From Clostridium muellerianum (GTDB taxonomy: Bacteria; Bacillota; Clostridia; Clostridiales; Clostridiaceae): a stretch of DNA of 64,000 nt. The stretch lies in assembly GCF_012926525.1 (NCBI RefSeq), contig NZ_JABBNI010000004.1, positions 143,687 to 207,686 on the forward strand, read 5' to 3'. This document shows, piece by piece, positions 44,730 through 53,692 of the stretch. Numbering within the stretch: the first letter of the stretch is position 1; each line of letters begins with the position of its first letter. A program made the position numbers and the translations under genes. Under the pieces are notes generated by a model. The model ran no database searches. It was not told where the DNA came from and was given only the letters and a program-made list of their open reading frames with translations.

Positions 44730-45917
44730 TTATGTACCATTTTTAAAAATATATGAATTTAACAATTTCGTAAAAGCAGTAGCACCATTATAATTTAAAT
44801 GTTCCAAATCATAATAAAAATTGTTTTTGGAAGATATTTCTTCATTATTTTTAAAGTCTAAGATTTCAAAGTTATAATCTCTTTTAAAATCACTTAATAT
44901 TTTGTAAAATCTTTCTTTCCAATCATTTTCTATTATTTTTAATTTATCTTCTACTACCTTATGCTGAGGTATCAATACTATATATATTTTGATTTCACTA
45001 TTAATTTGTTTTAACTTTTTTAAAAGTTTATCAAAAATTTCAATATTTTCTTTCTCAGTATTTATAAAAACATTTTTTTGAATACCACTATATACCACAG
45101 GTTGATTTTTATAATTTTCTACTTCTTCATTTTTTAAATTTTTACTTATGCCATTCTCACTTGGAAAATCTGAATATAAATCATAGCCTGTTTGTTCGTA
45201 ATCATTTTTAATATTTATTATGGCCGTTTTAAATAAGTCATTAAATAAAGGTTCTTCATTTTCTTGAATTGTTTTTAATTCTTCTATGCTTTTTTTTAAA
45301 TTATGAGTTTCTTCAAATTCCCATCCATTTGCTCGAAGAAATGTGACTGCATTTTTAGTACGTGAAACATCATAGTTGAAATATGTATAAGTGTACATAT
45401 CTAAAACCACATATTTTAAATTTTTAATTCTATCTTTATAATTTTTTAATAGCTCATCCAATTGCTTTAGATTATAAAATAAATCCTGCCTACCAAGTGC
45501 AAAATTATAGAAACTTTTATTTAAGTATTGAGGATTTATTCCTACTTCTCCATGAGAAATACCTAAAATCAAACCATCGAAAACTTTATCTGTATTTTGC
45601 ATAACTCTATTGACTTTTTTTAATTCACTTGCAAATTTATAACAGTAAACTTTATAAAACTCTATTATTTTCTCTTTTTTTATTTGATAACTTATCAAAT
45701 CTTTAACTACCTTATTACTAATAGCGCCGTCTCCAATTGCAATTATAATAAAATCAAATTTAATATCTAATAATTCTTTAGGCTTATAAAAGTTTTTCTT
45801 ATTAAAACATTTACTTGAAAAGAAACTATCACTATAACCAATTATTTCATGTTCCATTTTTAGATATTTTTCCACTCTTAACCTTCCGCTTCCTATACCA
45901 TATATAATAATCTTCAT
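44730..45917 (-). CDS. Rossmann-module/SGNH-like fusion protein 1
   Basis: About 395 residues. N-terminal module (1-95): IIIYGIGSGRLRVEKYLKME, IIGYSDS, DFIIIAIGDGAISNKVVKDL. The remainder resembles SGNH/AlgX-type acyl-transfer domains. A candidate nucleophile is in LILGISHGEVGINP (GISH) and a candidate Asp-His pair is in YYDLEHLNYNGATAF near the C-terminus. There is no signal peptide, so it acts in the cytoplasm. The start ATG overlaps the previous stop (ATGA) after GGAGGG. It is the closest paralogue of the next gene upstream. The likely role is O-acylation or deacylation of a sugar; the catalytic assignment is inference. Confidence 0.6.
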   Translation of the reverse strand: MKIIIYGIGSGRLRVEKYLKMEHEIIGYSDSFFSSKCFNKKNFYKPKELLDIKFDFIIIAIGDGAISNKVVKDLISYQIKKEKIIEFYKVYCYKFASELKKVNRVMQNTDKVFDGLILGISHGEVGINPQYLNKSFYNFALGRQDLFYNLKQLDELLKNYKDRIKNLKYVVLDMYTYTYFNYDVSRTKNAVTFLRANGWEFEETHNLKKSIEELKTIQENEEPLFNDLFKTAIINIKNDYEQTGYDLYSDFPSENGISKNLKNEEVENYKNQPVVYSGIQKNVFINTEKENIEIFDKLLKKLKQINSEIKIYIVLIPQHKVVEDKLKIIENDWKERFYKILSDFKRDYNFEILDFKNNEEISSKNNFYYDLEHLNYNGATAFTKLLNSYIFKNGT

Positions 45918-47026
45918 GAAATATCCCTCCAATCTATTTCTTCATTTAATAGTTTGGTTAGTTTTTCTGCTCCTTTATCATTTAAGTGAGATACATCAGC
46001 AAAATCCTCATCCTCAAATAAATCTAAGCGAAAATAATCTATGTACTGAAAATCATATTCCTTTCTGACTCCATTTATTATAGAATGAAACTCATCTTCT
46101 ATTCGCTTTGAAAAATATGTAGTATAATATTTCGATGCTGGGAATACCACTACTATTGGTTTTATGTTATAATCTTTTAGAAGTTGTAGGTAATCTTTAA
46201 ATATTTGAGTGTTTTCCTTTACTGTTTCGGGATAATTTTTGTTACAATCTAGTTCAGCTTGTTTTTTGCCTATATTCCACTTATCATCATAATGTATAGA
46301 CGTTTGTATATCACTTTTCAAATCATATGTTCCATCATTATTTTTTTTAAGCACAACGTTAGCAATATTTTTATTAAGTTCATAAGCTTCATAAGCTTTG
46401 TCTATATCTTTAAAATTATGTGCTTCTTTTAACACTGAATAGTATAATGGCACCTTACTTCTCATAGAAGAAAGAGACATATCATATTGAAAGCTATAAT
46501 AGCATATACCTATAAGAACGTGCTTCAAATCGCTCACCTTATTAGGAAACTTTTCCAATAAAAATTTTACTGTATAATAATCATAAAAAATATCTTGGCT
46601 TCCCCATGTAAATGAATATGCATTTTTACAGCAAATATCAGTTCTAAACCCTGTGTTAGCATATGATATTCCAGTAGCTATTATCTCTACACTTTTTTTA
46701 TATTTATTTAAAAATTCATCCATATTAGTTTTGTAATAGTTATAATAATTTATATAAAACTTATAATATTCAAATATTTTATCACTATCAATTCCCATAT
46801 TTAAAAGTTGATAATATATTTCTTCATTAAACTGACTAGCAATAAGAATATAATCAAATTTATATTTCCAAATTTCATTTGGTTGTATTATGCATTTACA
46901 ATTTTTTAACTTTTTCCATTTACTTTTATCATTATCTACATATGCAACTATATTAACATCATTATTTAATGAAGTTTCTAATATATCTGAAACTTTTCCT
47001 GTGCCAAACACCAATACATTGTACAA
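45914..47026 (-). CDS. Rossmann-module/SGNH-like fusion protein 2
   Basis: About 370 residues with the same plan as its neighbour. N-terminal module (1-100): NVLVFGTGKVSDILETSLNN, IVAYVDNDKSKWKK, FDYILIASQFNEEIYYQLLN and IDSDKIFEYYKF. An SGNH-like part follows, with TGISYANTGFRTD and C-terminal DFADVSHLNDKGAEKLTKLL, whose DxSH resembles the block V Asp-His. The start is set at TTG (47026) after AAGGTG; an upstream GTG (47035) would overlap the ribosome site. It overlaps the next gene by 4 bases, indicating tight co-translation and probably a joint function. Confidence 0.6.
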   Translation of the reverse strand: MYNVLVFGTGKVSDILETSLNNDVNIVAYVDNDKSKWKKLKNCKCIIQPNEIWKYKFDYILIASQFNEEIYYQLLNMGIDSDKIFEYYKFYINYYNYYKTNMDEFLNKYKKSVEIIATGISYANTGFRTDICCKNAYSFTWGSQDIFYDYYTVKFLLEKFPNKVSDLKHVLIGICYYSFQYDMSLSSMRSKVPLYYSVLKEAHNFKDIDKAYEAYELNKNIANVVLKKNNDGTYDLKSDIQTSIHYDDKWNIGKKQAELDCNKNYPETVKENTQIFKDYLQLLKDYNIKPIVVVFPASKYYTTYFSKRIEDEFHSIINGVRKEYDFQYIDYFRLDLFEDEDFADVSHLNDKGAEKLTKLLNEEIDWRDIS

Positions 47027-47042
47027 TACTATCACCTTTTTA

Positions 47043-48041
47043 CTAATTAAAATATATTTTTTTCTGTATTTCTTTCGCTAGTTTTAGTGCATTTATTCCA
47101 TCATATGCGGTTACTTTCAACTCATCTACACCTAAAATAGCATTAATAAAATTTTGTTGCTCTTCATGAAGTGAATCTGTGTTATTAACAAAAACCTTTT
47201 GAACAATTGATTCTTCTTGATACTTTGTATTTTTGTTACCCGTTGAAGTTTCACCTAATGTAGCAGTAAAATTTTTATATATTGTTAAACTTTTGTTTAG
47301 GTAATCCACTTCTATAAATCGACCTAATTCATTCACTGTTAGAGTTCTTATCTTTTTATCCGTAACTCTGCTAGCGGTCAAATCTACTATTGTACCATTC
47401 TCAAACTCTATTTGAACGAGACAATAATCTGCATGTCCTTTTTCCATAGAATCTTCTTTAACTATGTTCTTCATAGCCATTAAATTTTTCACTTCATACG
47501 GTTTCATTAAATCTAATACAATATCTATATCATGAATCATAAGATCTAATACCACATCTATATCTTTAACTCTATAATCCATGGGACTCATTCTCTTTAC
47601 ACTAATAGCAATAAGCTTTTTCTTATTTATAATATTACCTAAGTCAATCAAAGGCGAATTAAATCTCTCTACATGTCCAACACAGAAAATAACATTATTT
47701 CTCTCTGCAATTTCTATGAGTTTTTCGCCTTCTTCAATATTTATAGTTATTGGTTTTTCAACAAGAACGTGTTTCTTATTTTCCAAGAAATATTTAACAA
47801 CTTCGTAATGGAACTCTGTTTGAACAGATACTATAACTGCATCTACATGATTTATCAAATCCTTATAATCATAAAAAGCCTTTATTCTATATTTTTCTGA
47901 TAATTTATCAACTCTTTCTTTTACTATGTCACAATAACCAGCAAGCTCTACATTACTTAAGCCTGTTGCTATTCTAGCATGGTTGTTTCCCATTCTTCCT
48001 ACTCCTATAATGCCAAGCCTAACTTTATCCAAGTAAATCAT
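47043..48041 (-). CDS. Gfo/Idh/MocA-family nucleotide-sugar dehydrogenase
   Basis: 332 residues. NAD-binding N-terminus VRLGIIGVGRMGNNHARIAT, the EKP signature HVLVEKPITINIEEGEKL, and the dimer/substrate domain with DVVLDLMIHDIDIVLDLMKP. It resembles GnnA/WbpB-like UDP-GlcNAc(A) 3-dehydrogenases, which make a 3-keto sugar for transamination. With the dehydrogenase at 59526 and the acyltransferase at 57781 it could support a 2,3-diamino-uronic acid. A WbpE-type 3-transaminase is not seen here. The start is ATG after AAGGTAG; a TTG ten bases later is possible. Confidence 0.82.
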   Translation of the reverse strand: MIYLDKVRLGIIGVGRMGNNHARIATGLSNVELAGYCDIVKERVDKLSEKYRIKAFYDYKDLINHVDAVIVSVQTEFHYEVVKYFLENKKHVLVEKPITINIEEGEKLIEIAERNNVIFCVGHVERFNSPLIDLGNIINKKKLIAISVKRMSPMDYRVKDIDVVLDLMIHDIDIVLDLMKPYEVKNLMAMKNIVKEDSMEKGHADYCLVQIEFENGTIVDLTASRVTDKKIRTLTVNELGRFIEVDYLNKSLTIYKNFTATLGETSTGNKNTKYQEESIVQKVFVNNTDSLHEEQQNFINAILGVDELKVTAYDGINALKLAKEIQKKIYFN

Positions 48042-48060
48042 CTACCTTTTTATAAACTTT

Positions 48061-49362
48061 TTATAATGGCACTATTTCGTTTGTGTCATATAGTCTAACT
48101 ATATTTATTCCATATGAAACTTTACTTTTTATTTCATTATATATCTCACTTTCAAAAGCTCTAGAAGATATTATAATGTCAGAACAATCATTTATATTAT
48201 TAAAAAAGTTTTCTTTATATAAAACTGGTATATCAAATATTTTCATTCCATCCTTATGTGGATTAGAATCTATAATGCCTTTTATATTTTTCATATTAAA
48301 TTTCTCGTTTTTTAATAGGGTCAATAATTTATCTGTATGTATACCAGCTCCCCATAGAAAAATATTGCTACCTCTAATTTTTTTCTTAATTTTTTCAGTA
48401 AAATAATATTCATTCTTTTCCCAATACTGGATCACCTCATTACTTGATATACATAACTTTTCCCACATTTTAAAATTGGACTTATTATCCATGTCATAAT
48501 TTCTCATAAATTCTTCTTGTTCCATATAAAAAGAGCAGACACATTTTTTACTTAAACATTCCTTAGGTTCATTGTAAATTCTATGCTTAAAATCAGAAAT
48601 ATCATCTTTCAAGAAGTTAAATAACTCTATATTATTTAATTGTTCACAAGGTGTTATCTTACCATCAGATAAAAACATATTAAACCTGTTATATCCAGAT
48701 CTGCACTTCTTAAAGGTAGGTGTATAGTGACCATGTTTTAATAGATATAAAGATCCTAAATAATCTGTATTATCACATAACATTTCCAATTCATCTTGCT
48801 TATACGAATATGGATAATTTTTTCCACCATGCTCTCCCTGAAGTGCCATTAATCTAAATTTACTTCCCAAACTTTCAAAGTAAGCTTTTATTTTTTCTAT
48901 CCTATTTAATCTATCAGGAGCAGCGACATAAACAATTTCTGAATTAATTTTATGTTTCACTAAAAATTTTATGTTATTTATAAAAATATTATTATAATAA
49001 CTGTTTTCTTCATGAATTGGGTGATATGACAAAGTAATATAATTAACTTCTTTTAGTTCATCTTTAGTAAAAACATCACTAAAAAGGATAGATCCATTAG
49101 TTATTAAATTTATACCGTGTCCTTTAGTCATTAACCTTTTACATAAATCTATAAGCTTAGGATTTATCAGCGGTTCTCCTCCTAAAAAGCTTATATTCCA
49201 CTTACCGGTACTATTAAAAAACTCCTCCAATTTAATTAACTTTTCATTATACATAGACCAATCTTTAGGCACATCACTTTGGGCCCCTACACAAAATGAA
49301 CAGTTAAAATTACAATGCTGCCATAATTGCACTCCTGTTTCAAAATCATATATTTTATTCAT
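48061..49362 (-). CDS. Radical SAM enzyme with C-terminal Rossmann module (1)
   Basis: 433 residues. The [4Fe-4S]-SAM motif is C17-N-F-N-C21-S-F-C24, followed by the GGEPL motif (SFLGGEPLINPKLIDL). Further Cys at ITPCEQL and ECLSKKCVCSFYMEQEE suggest an auxiliary cluster. Residues about 330-433 form the shared module: IFLWGAGIHTDKLLTLL, IKGIIDSNPHKDG, DIIISSRAFESEIYNEI. It is strongly related to the protein of 56429-57751. Substrate unknown; sugar or aminoacyl modification of the glycan is plausible. AGGAG precedes the ATG. A 161-base gap separates it from the GT2 gene. Confidence 0.8.
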   Translation of the reverse strand: MNKIYDFETGVQLWQHCNFNCSFCVGAQSDVPKDWSMYNEKLIKLEEFFNSTGKWNISFLGGEPLINPKLIDLCKRLMTKGHGINLITNGSILFSDVFTKDELKEVNYITLSYHPIHEENSYYNNIFINNIKFLVKHKINSEIVYVAAPDRLNRIEKIKAYFESLGSKFRLMALQGEHGGKNYPYSYKQDELEMLCDNTDYLGSLYLLKHGHYTPTFKKCRSGYNRFNMFLSDGKITPCEQLNNIELFNFLKDDISDFKHRIYNEPKECLSKKCVCSFYMEQEEFMRNYDMDNKSNFKMWEKLCISSNEVIQYWEKNEYYFTEKIKKKIRGSNIFLWGAGIHTDKLLTLLKNEKFNMKNIKGIIDSNPHKDGMKIFDIPVLYKENFFNNINDCSDIIISSRAFESEIYNEIKSKVSYGINIVRLYDTNEIVPL

Positions 49363-49523
49363 ATGTGTAAAATCTCCTTATCAAAATATCAACATTTCAT
49401 CCATCTGATGCCCGATACAAGTTTTACTTTAAATGCCATAAAATTTAATATCTTCTATGTTTTAAATTACCTTTCCTAACACCGGAATAGATTCAAAATT
49501 AACATCTACGTGCGAGTTTCATT

Positions 49524-50696
49524 TTATTTCAGTAAGGCATTTTCCTCATGAACCACATTTTTTCTTAAAAACTTAGTCGTAAATCTATTTAAAACTAAGC
49601 TTTTTTTCAAACTTTCATTGTTTAACTTTGCATCCATATAAAGTGGCTCCAATTCTAATGCCTTTAACAAATATTTATATATATCATTATTATTTTCTAA
49701 AATACTGTTAACTACAGCAATATTATTAAAAATAGTAGGCTCTTCTGGTAAATATTCTAACACATTATTTAAACATTCCATACATTCTTTATATTTTTTT
49801 AAATAATAATATACAGTAGCCTTATAAAATAAATTATCGCAAAAATCTTCTTTAGAATAACTGTTAAAATTAAATTTTTCAAAACAATGTAAAGCTTGTT
49901 CATAACTTTCTTTTATTATGGAAAATATCCCTAACGTGTTATGTATTCTATTATGATTTAAATTATTTAATTTTAACTTATTATATAAATCTTCTACATC
50001 ATATTTATTTAATATAAATTTAACAGCTTCATTTGTTTCCTTATATCTAGCAGACATATTGTTATCATGTATTCTTACTAATGCTAATGCTTCATCCATA
50101 AAAAAGGCTTTATATCCCTTGCATACGAGGTTTAGGAAAAAATCATAATCCTCCGAATATCTCAAATTTTTATCAAAAATTGCATTCTTTGTGTTTTTCA
50201 TTACACATAATCCAGAAAACATATAATTTCTTCTTAATTCATTATCTAAAAGCTTATTATTATCATTTATATTATTAGGCCAGGTTAACTTTCGACCTGT
50301 TCTTATGCCATCTTCTGACATAGTCTCATAGTTCGAAAACACCATATCTATATGTGGATTAACTTCTAAATAGTCTATAGATATTTTAAATTTATCTTCT
50401 AATTGTATATCATCAGAACCAATAAAAGTAATATAATCACCTGAAGCATTTACTGTTCCAGTATAAAAAGAATTACCTGCACCACCATTTTCCTTAAGAT
50501 TTATGTATTTAACCTTTTGTGGATATTCTTTTGAATATTCTTCACATATATAGTGCGAACCATCTGTACTAGCATCGTTTACTAATATCAATTCCCAATT
50601 ATCATAGCTTTGGTTAATTACACTATCTATAGCCTCTTTTAAATATTTTTCTCTATTATATACAGCCATTACTGCACTTATTTTCTTTTTGCTCAT
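49524..50696 (-). CDS. GT2 glycosyltransferase with TPR-like C-terminus
   Basis: About 390 residues. The GT-A fold starts KKISAVMAVYNREKYLKEAI, with VINQSYDNWELILVNDASTD and the DxD-type GSDD. Acceptor-side motifs include SEDYDFFLNLVCKGYKAF. Residues about 265-385 are helical repeats (YLKKYKECMECLNNVLEYLP; NNDIYKYLLKALELEPLYMD), TPR-like. GT2-TPR enzymes are common in protein glycosylation, consistent with flagellin as acceptor. GGAGGG 6 bases before the ATG at 50694-50696 sets the start. Confidence 0.85.
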   Translation of the reverse strand: MSKKKISAVMAVYNREKYLKEAIDSVINQSYDNWELILVNDASTDGSHYICEEYSKEYPQKVKYINLKENGGAGNSFYTGTVNASGDYITFIGSDDIQLEDKFKISIDYLEVNPHIDMVFSNYETMSEDGIRTGRKLTWPNNINDNNKLLDNELRRNYMFSGLCVMKNTKNAIFDKNLRYSEDYDFFLNLVCKGYKAFFMDEALALVRIHDNNMSARYKETNEAVKFILNKYDVEDLYNKLKLNNLNHNRIHNTLGIFSIIKESYEQALHCFEKFNFNSYSKEDFCDNLFYKATVYYYLKKYKECMECLNNVLEYLPEEPTIFNNIAVVNSILENNNDIYKYLLKALELEPLYMDAKLNNESLKKSLVLNRFTTKFLRKNVVHEENALLK

Positions 50697-50719
50697 AACT
50701 ATCCCTCCAAACATAATAT

Positions 50720-51808
50720 TTATATAGTTACATAACAAATTGTTTCTGCTAAAGATATGCTACTATAATGCCTTATATATATTTTATAATCTGAACATAA
50801 AGATTTTATATATAACGGTATATTCCATAAATCATCTGCTTTATGATATATACATATAGCCATTTTAGGTTTATATTGTGTAATTATTTTTTTTGCTCCA
50901 AGTAATGCATCCATTTCTGAACCTTCAATGTCCATTTTAATAATTGTAGGTATATCATCATTATCAAATTTAAATTCATCTAAGTTATATACCTTAATAC
51001 TCTTCAAACCTTTGTTATCTATTTTTGAACGTACTGTATTGCATTCATCAAATTGAATAACTTTATTTTCAGAATGTAATCCTCCTTCTTTACAAATAAC
51101 TTTTGACTCAATTTTTTTTGTTTTTATGAAATTTACCATTTGATCATAACTTTTCTTATCAGGTTCAAAAGCATATATCTTTTTAAACTTATTATCTACT
51201 TTATAAATAAATTCTGATATTGTATCACCAATATATGCTCCTGCATCTATAAAAACCTCATTATCGTTTAATTTTAATAAATCATCTGGGAAATACTCTT
51301 CTTCTTCATTTACAGTATTATTTAAAATACCAAAATCATAAGTTAATCTATGATTAATAATTGCCATAAATGTTTCTTTTGATATATCATCATTTAGAAT
51401 ATCAAGTACACTTTTAATTTTATCTATATTATTAAAAATATATTCTGTACAATAACTTTGAATAAATGTTGTAGTTTGATCATTAAAAGACATTATATTT
51501 TGAAAACCAAGTTTTCTTAGCTGCACAGTTATTTCTTTAACATATAAGCTTGTTATAACAATGTTAACATCCTTACCTAAAGAAACTAATTGATCTAAAG
51601 AAATAACCTCAATACTATTAAATTGTTTTCCCCATTTTTTCTCATCATTATCACAAAAATAATCAGGCTTTATATTTATAGCCTCAAATCTTTCTAAAAT
51701 CTCAGTTCCACACTTTGAAGCTCCAAAAAAAACTACTTTTCTTTTAGACAGGTTGTTTATGTCATATATCTTTTTACTATTATATAAAGAACTTAAAAAT
51801 TTTATCAT
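50720..51808 (-). CDS. FkbM-family methyltransferase with N-terminal Rossmann module
   Basis: 362 residues. Residues about 24-115 are the shared module (KRKVVFFGASKCGTEILERF, DYFCDNDEKKWGKQF, VNIVITSLYVKEITVQLRKL). The catalytic part from about 185 has the SAM site VFIDAGAYIGDTISEF, IYAFEPDKKSYDQMVNF and the FkbM hallmark IIKMDIEGSEMDALLGAK. It probably O- or N-methylates a sugar or its side group. GGGAG precedes the ATG. Upstream lies conserved leader copy B. Confidence 0.83.
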   Translation of the reverse strand: MIKFLSSLYNSKKIYDINNLSKRKVVFFGASKCGTEILERFEAINIKPDYFCDNDEKKWGKQFNSIEVISLDQLVSLGKDVNIVITSLYVKEITVQLRKLGFQNIMSFNDQTTTFIQSYCTEYIFNNIDKIKSVLDILNDDISKETFMAIINHRLTYDFGILNNTVNEEEEYFPDDLLKLNDNEVFIDAGAYIGDTISEFIYKVDNKFKKIYAFEPDKKSYDQMVNFIKTKKIESKVICKEGGLHSENKVIQFDECNTVRSKIDNKGLKSIKVYNLDEFKFDNDDIPTIIKMDIEGSEMDALLGAKKIITQYKPKMAICIYHKADDLWNIPLYIKSLCSDYKIYIRHYSSISLAETICYVTI

Positions 51809-51890
51809 ATTTATTCTCCCTCTATAATCTTAAATTTATTTAATATACTCACTTATTCTCCTAAATTTAATAAATAGCTGCAAAATAACA
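51809..51890 (-). promoter_or_regulatory. Conserved leader, copy B
   Basis: The minus-strand leader GAGAATAAGTGAGTATATTA ... GATTATAGAGGGAG matches copies A (44326-44410) and C (53506-53575). The TTTTGCA box replaces TTTTGTCA, so the putative promoter is weaker here. Confidence 0.5.
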
Positions 51891-51906
51891 TTTTTATAGC
51901 ATAAGT

Positions 51907-53505
51907 TTAATAAATACAGTAATCATAGCATACTTTAGGAATTTTACTATTAAATACATTCCATCTAAACTGCTTCCAATTATTTATTATAACATCCATA
52001 TTATCCTCATAAGTTACGTTTCCTAAATTATATAGTTCTGGACTAATATAACTACAACAAGGAAGTACATATCCATCCCAATTAATCCAAAAAGATTCTT
52101 TTATTCCATTACATTCATTGTAAATATTATGCTTTTGAAATATATTATCATGTTTCATCATACTAACTTTCATATCATTTTCATTCGCAATTTTTTTTGC
52201 TTCCATCCATATATTATTAAAATCGTTTCTATCTTTAATTATGTATCTTTCTACAAGTTCTTTATTTTCCACATATTTGTACTGCGCATACAAAGAAAAT
52301 ACTATATCTTTGATACCTAACTTCTTCATAAGTTTTACAAATTTAGGCATTTGTCTGTAATTTTGTTCCATACATACATAATTAATTTTTATAGATTTTA
52401 ATGAAACATTGCTGTTTCTATAATATATCTCCATAAACTCACTGATATTTTTAATCAAAACATTAAATTTACCATTTAGTCTTATTGCTTCATAAGTTTC
52501 TGCTTCTGATGCATCAATAGAAAATGTAATACTTTCTAAAGTTTCTATTAAAAATCTGGATATCTTCTCATTCAGCAATAATCCATTAGTAATGGTATTA
52601 ATTTTAATATTTTTTTCTTTTGCATATCCAATTATGCTTAAAATATCTTTATTTAAAAGAATTTCTCCACCTTGAATCAATATACTTTTAGTTTTAGGGA
52701 ATTTATCTATTATATTTTTGAAATTTTCAAAATTCATATTTCCTTTTTTATCTTTTACTTTTGAGTATTTTGAAAGCTCACCACACATTCCACACATTAT
52801 ACAACTAATGTTACAAATATTGTTAATTATGAAATTAAGATTTGGAATTGAATCTTCCTTAAACTCATCAATAATATCTTGCCAATTATTACTTATAACA
52901 CATTTAGAAAACTTATCTATATTAAATTTATGAAAGCTTAAATTGATAAAAGAATGGTCATAATATTCTCTATCTGCCTTCATTTCAAATTTTTCACAGG
53001 AACTATTTCTTAAAGATTGCATTATATTCACTGATTTTACATTCTCTTTCTGTAAAATCTCTTCATTAAATAGTACTTTTTTTGAAATTATTTCACTAAA
53101 CATTATTCCTCTTGGATATCCAGTATTATAGGTATAATCCATTTTTTTCTCTAAATGTTGCTTCAATCCATCCATTACAAGATTGGGTATTAATAGTATA
53201 TTATTTCCAATTACTCTTATTATAATATCTAGACCTTCATTTAGAAAAATTTTTCTGTAGCTTTTGATAAAACTTGTATCATCTTTTTTATATATTCTTA
53301 TGTTATTTTTTTTAATAATATCTAGATCCACACATTCCTTATTTCCTTCTGATGTTAAAACAATTACCTTGTGCACATTACAACTTAATGCTTTTTCAAC
53401 AACTGTTTCTACAACCGTATTTCCATTAACAATAGCAAAAATATCATTATCCCTTATATTGTCATCATATCCAAGTTGAGCTTGAACTACTAATCCAACT
53501 TTCAT
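51907..53505 (-). CDS. Cytidylyltransferase-like / radical SAM-SPASM fusion
   Basis: 532 residues. Residues 1-200 resemble the SpsF/CMP-sialate synthetase-like nucleotidyltransferase fold (VGLVVQAQLGYDDNIRDNDI, VVETVVEKALSCNVHKVIVL). The usual Arg/Gly-rich nucleotide signature is absent, so it may bind rather than transfer. Residues about 225-450 are radical SAM: C231-N-I-S-C235-I-M-C238, then ILIQGGEILLNKDI. A SPASM-like end reads WDGYVLPCCSYISPELYNLG. AAGGAG precedes the ATG. It may convert a nucleotide-activated sugar; the reaction is unknown. Confidence 0.72.
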   Translation of the reverse strand: MKVGLVVQAQLGYDDNIRDNDIFAIVNGNTVVETVVEKALSCNVHKVIVLTSEGNKECVDLDIIKKNNIRIYKKDDTSFIKSYRKIFLNEGLDIIIRVIGNNILLIPNLVMDGLKQHLEKKMDYTYNTGYPRGIMFSEIISKKVLFNEEILQKENVKSVNIMQSLRNSSCEKFEMKADREYYDHSFINLSFHKFNIDKFSKCVISNNWQDIIDEFKEDSIPNLNFIINNICNISCIMCGMCGELSKYSKVKDKKGNMNFENFKNIIDKFPKTKSILIQGGEILLNKDILSIIGYAKEKNIKINTITNGLLLNEKISRFLIETLESITFSIDASEAETYEAIRLNGKFNVLIKNISEFMEIYYRNSNVSLKSIKINYVCMEQNYRQMPKFVKLMKKLGIKDIVFSLYAQYKYVENKELVERYIIKDRNDFNNIWMEAKKIANENDMKVSMMKHDNIFQKHNIYNECNGIKESFWINWDGYVLPCCSYISPELYNLGNVTYEDNMDVIINNWKQFRWNVFNSKIPKVCYDYCIY

Positions 53506-53692
53506 ATTTTTCTCCTTAACAATTCCTTATTTTCTTTAATTTACTTATTTATTCTTAAATATGTGCTATTGACAAAATAAACCCTTTACTTGTTTGCCAA
53601 TTTCACCAATAGATTAGCATATATATTAAATTTTATTGCCTAATAGTTGTCCACATACTAATAATATTAAAATATTGTTATATATTATAATT
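53506..53692 (-). promoter_or_regulatory. Conserved leader, copy C, plus spacer
   Basis: The minus strand carries TTTTGTCA ... TTTAAGAATAAATAAGTAAA before AAGGAG, matching copies A and B. TTGTCA-N17-ATAAAT is a possible internal promoter. The rest (53580-53692) is AT-rich spacer after the WecF-like gene. Confidence 0.4.
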
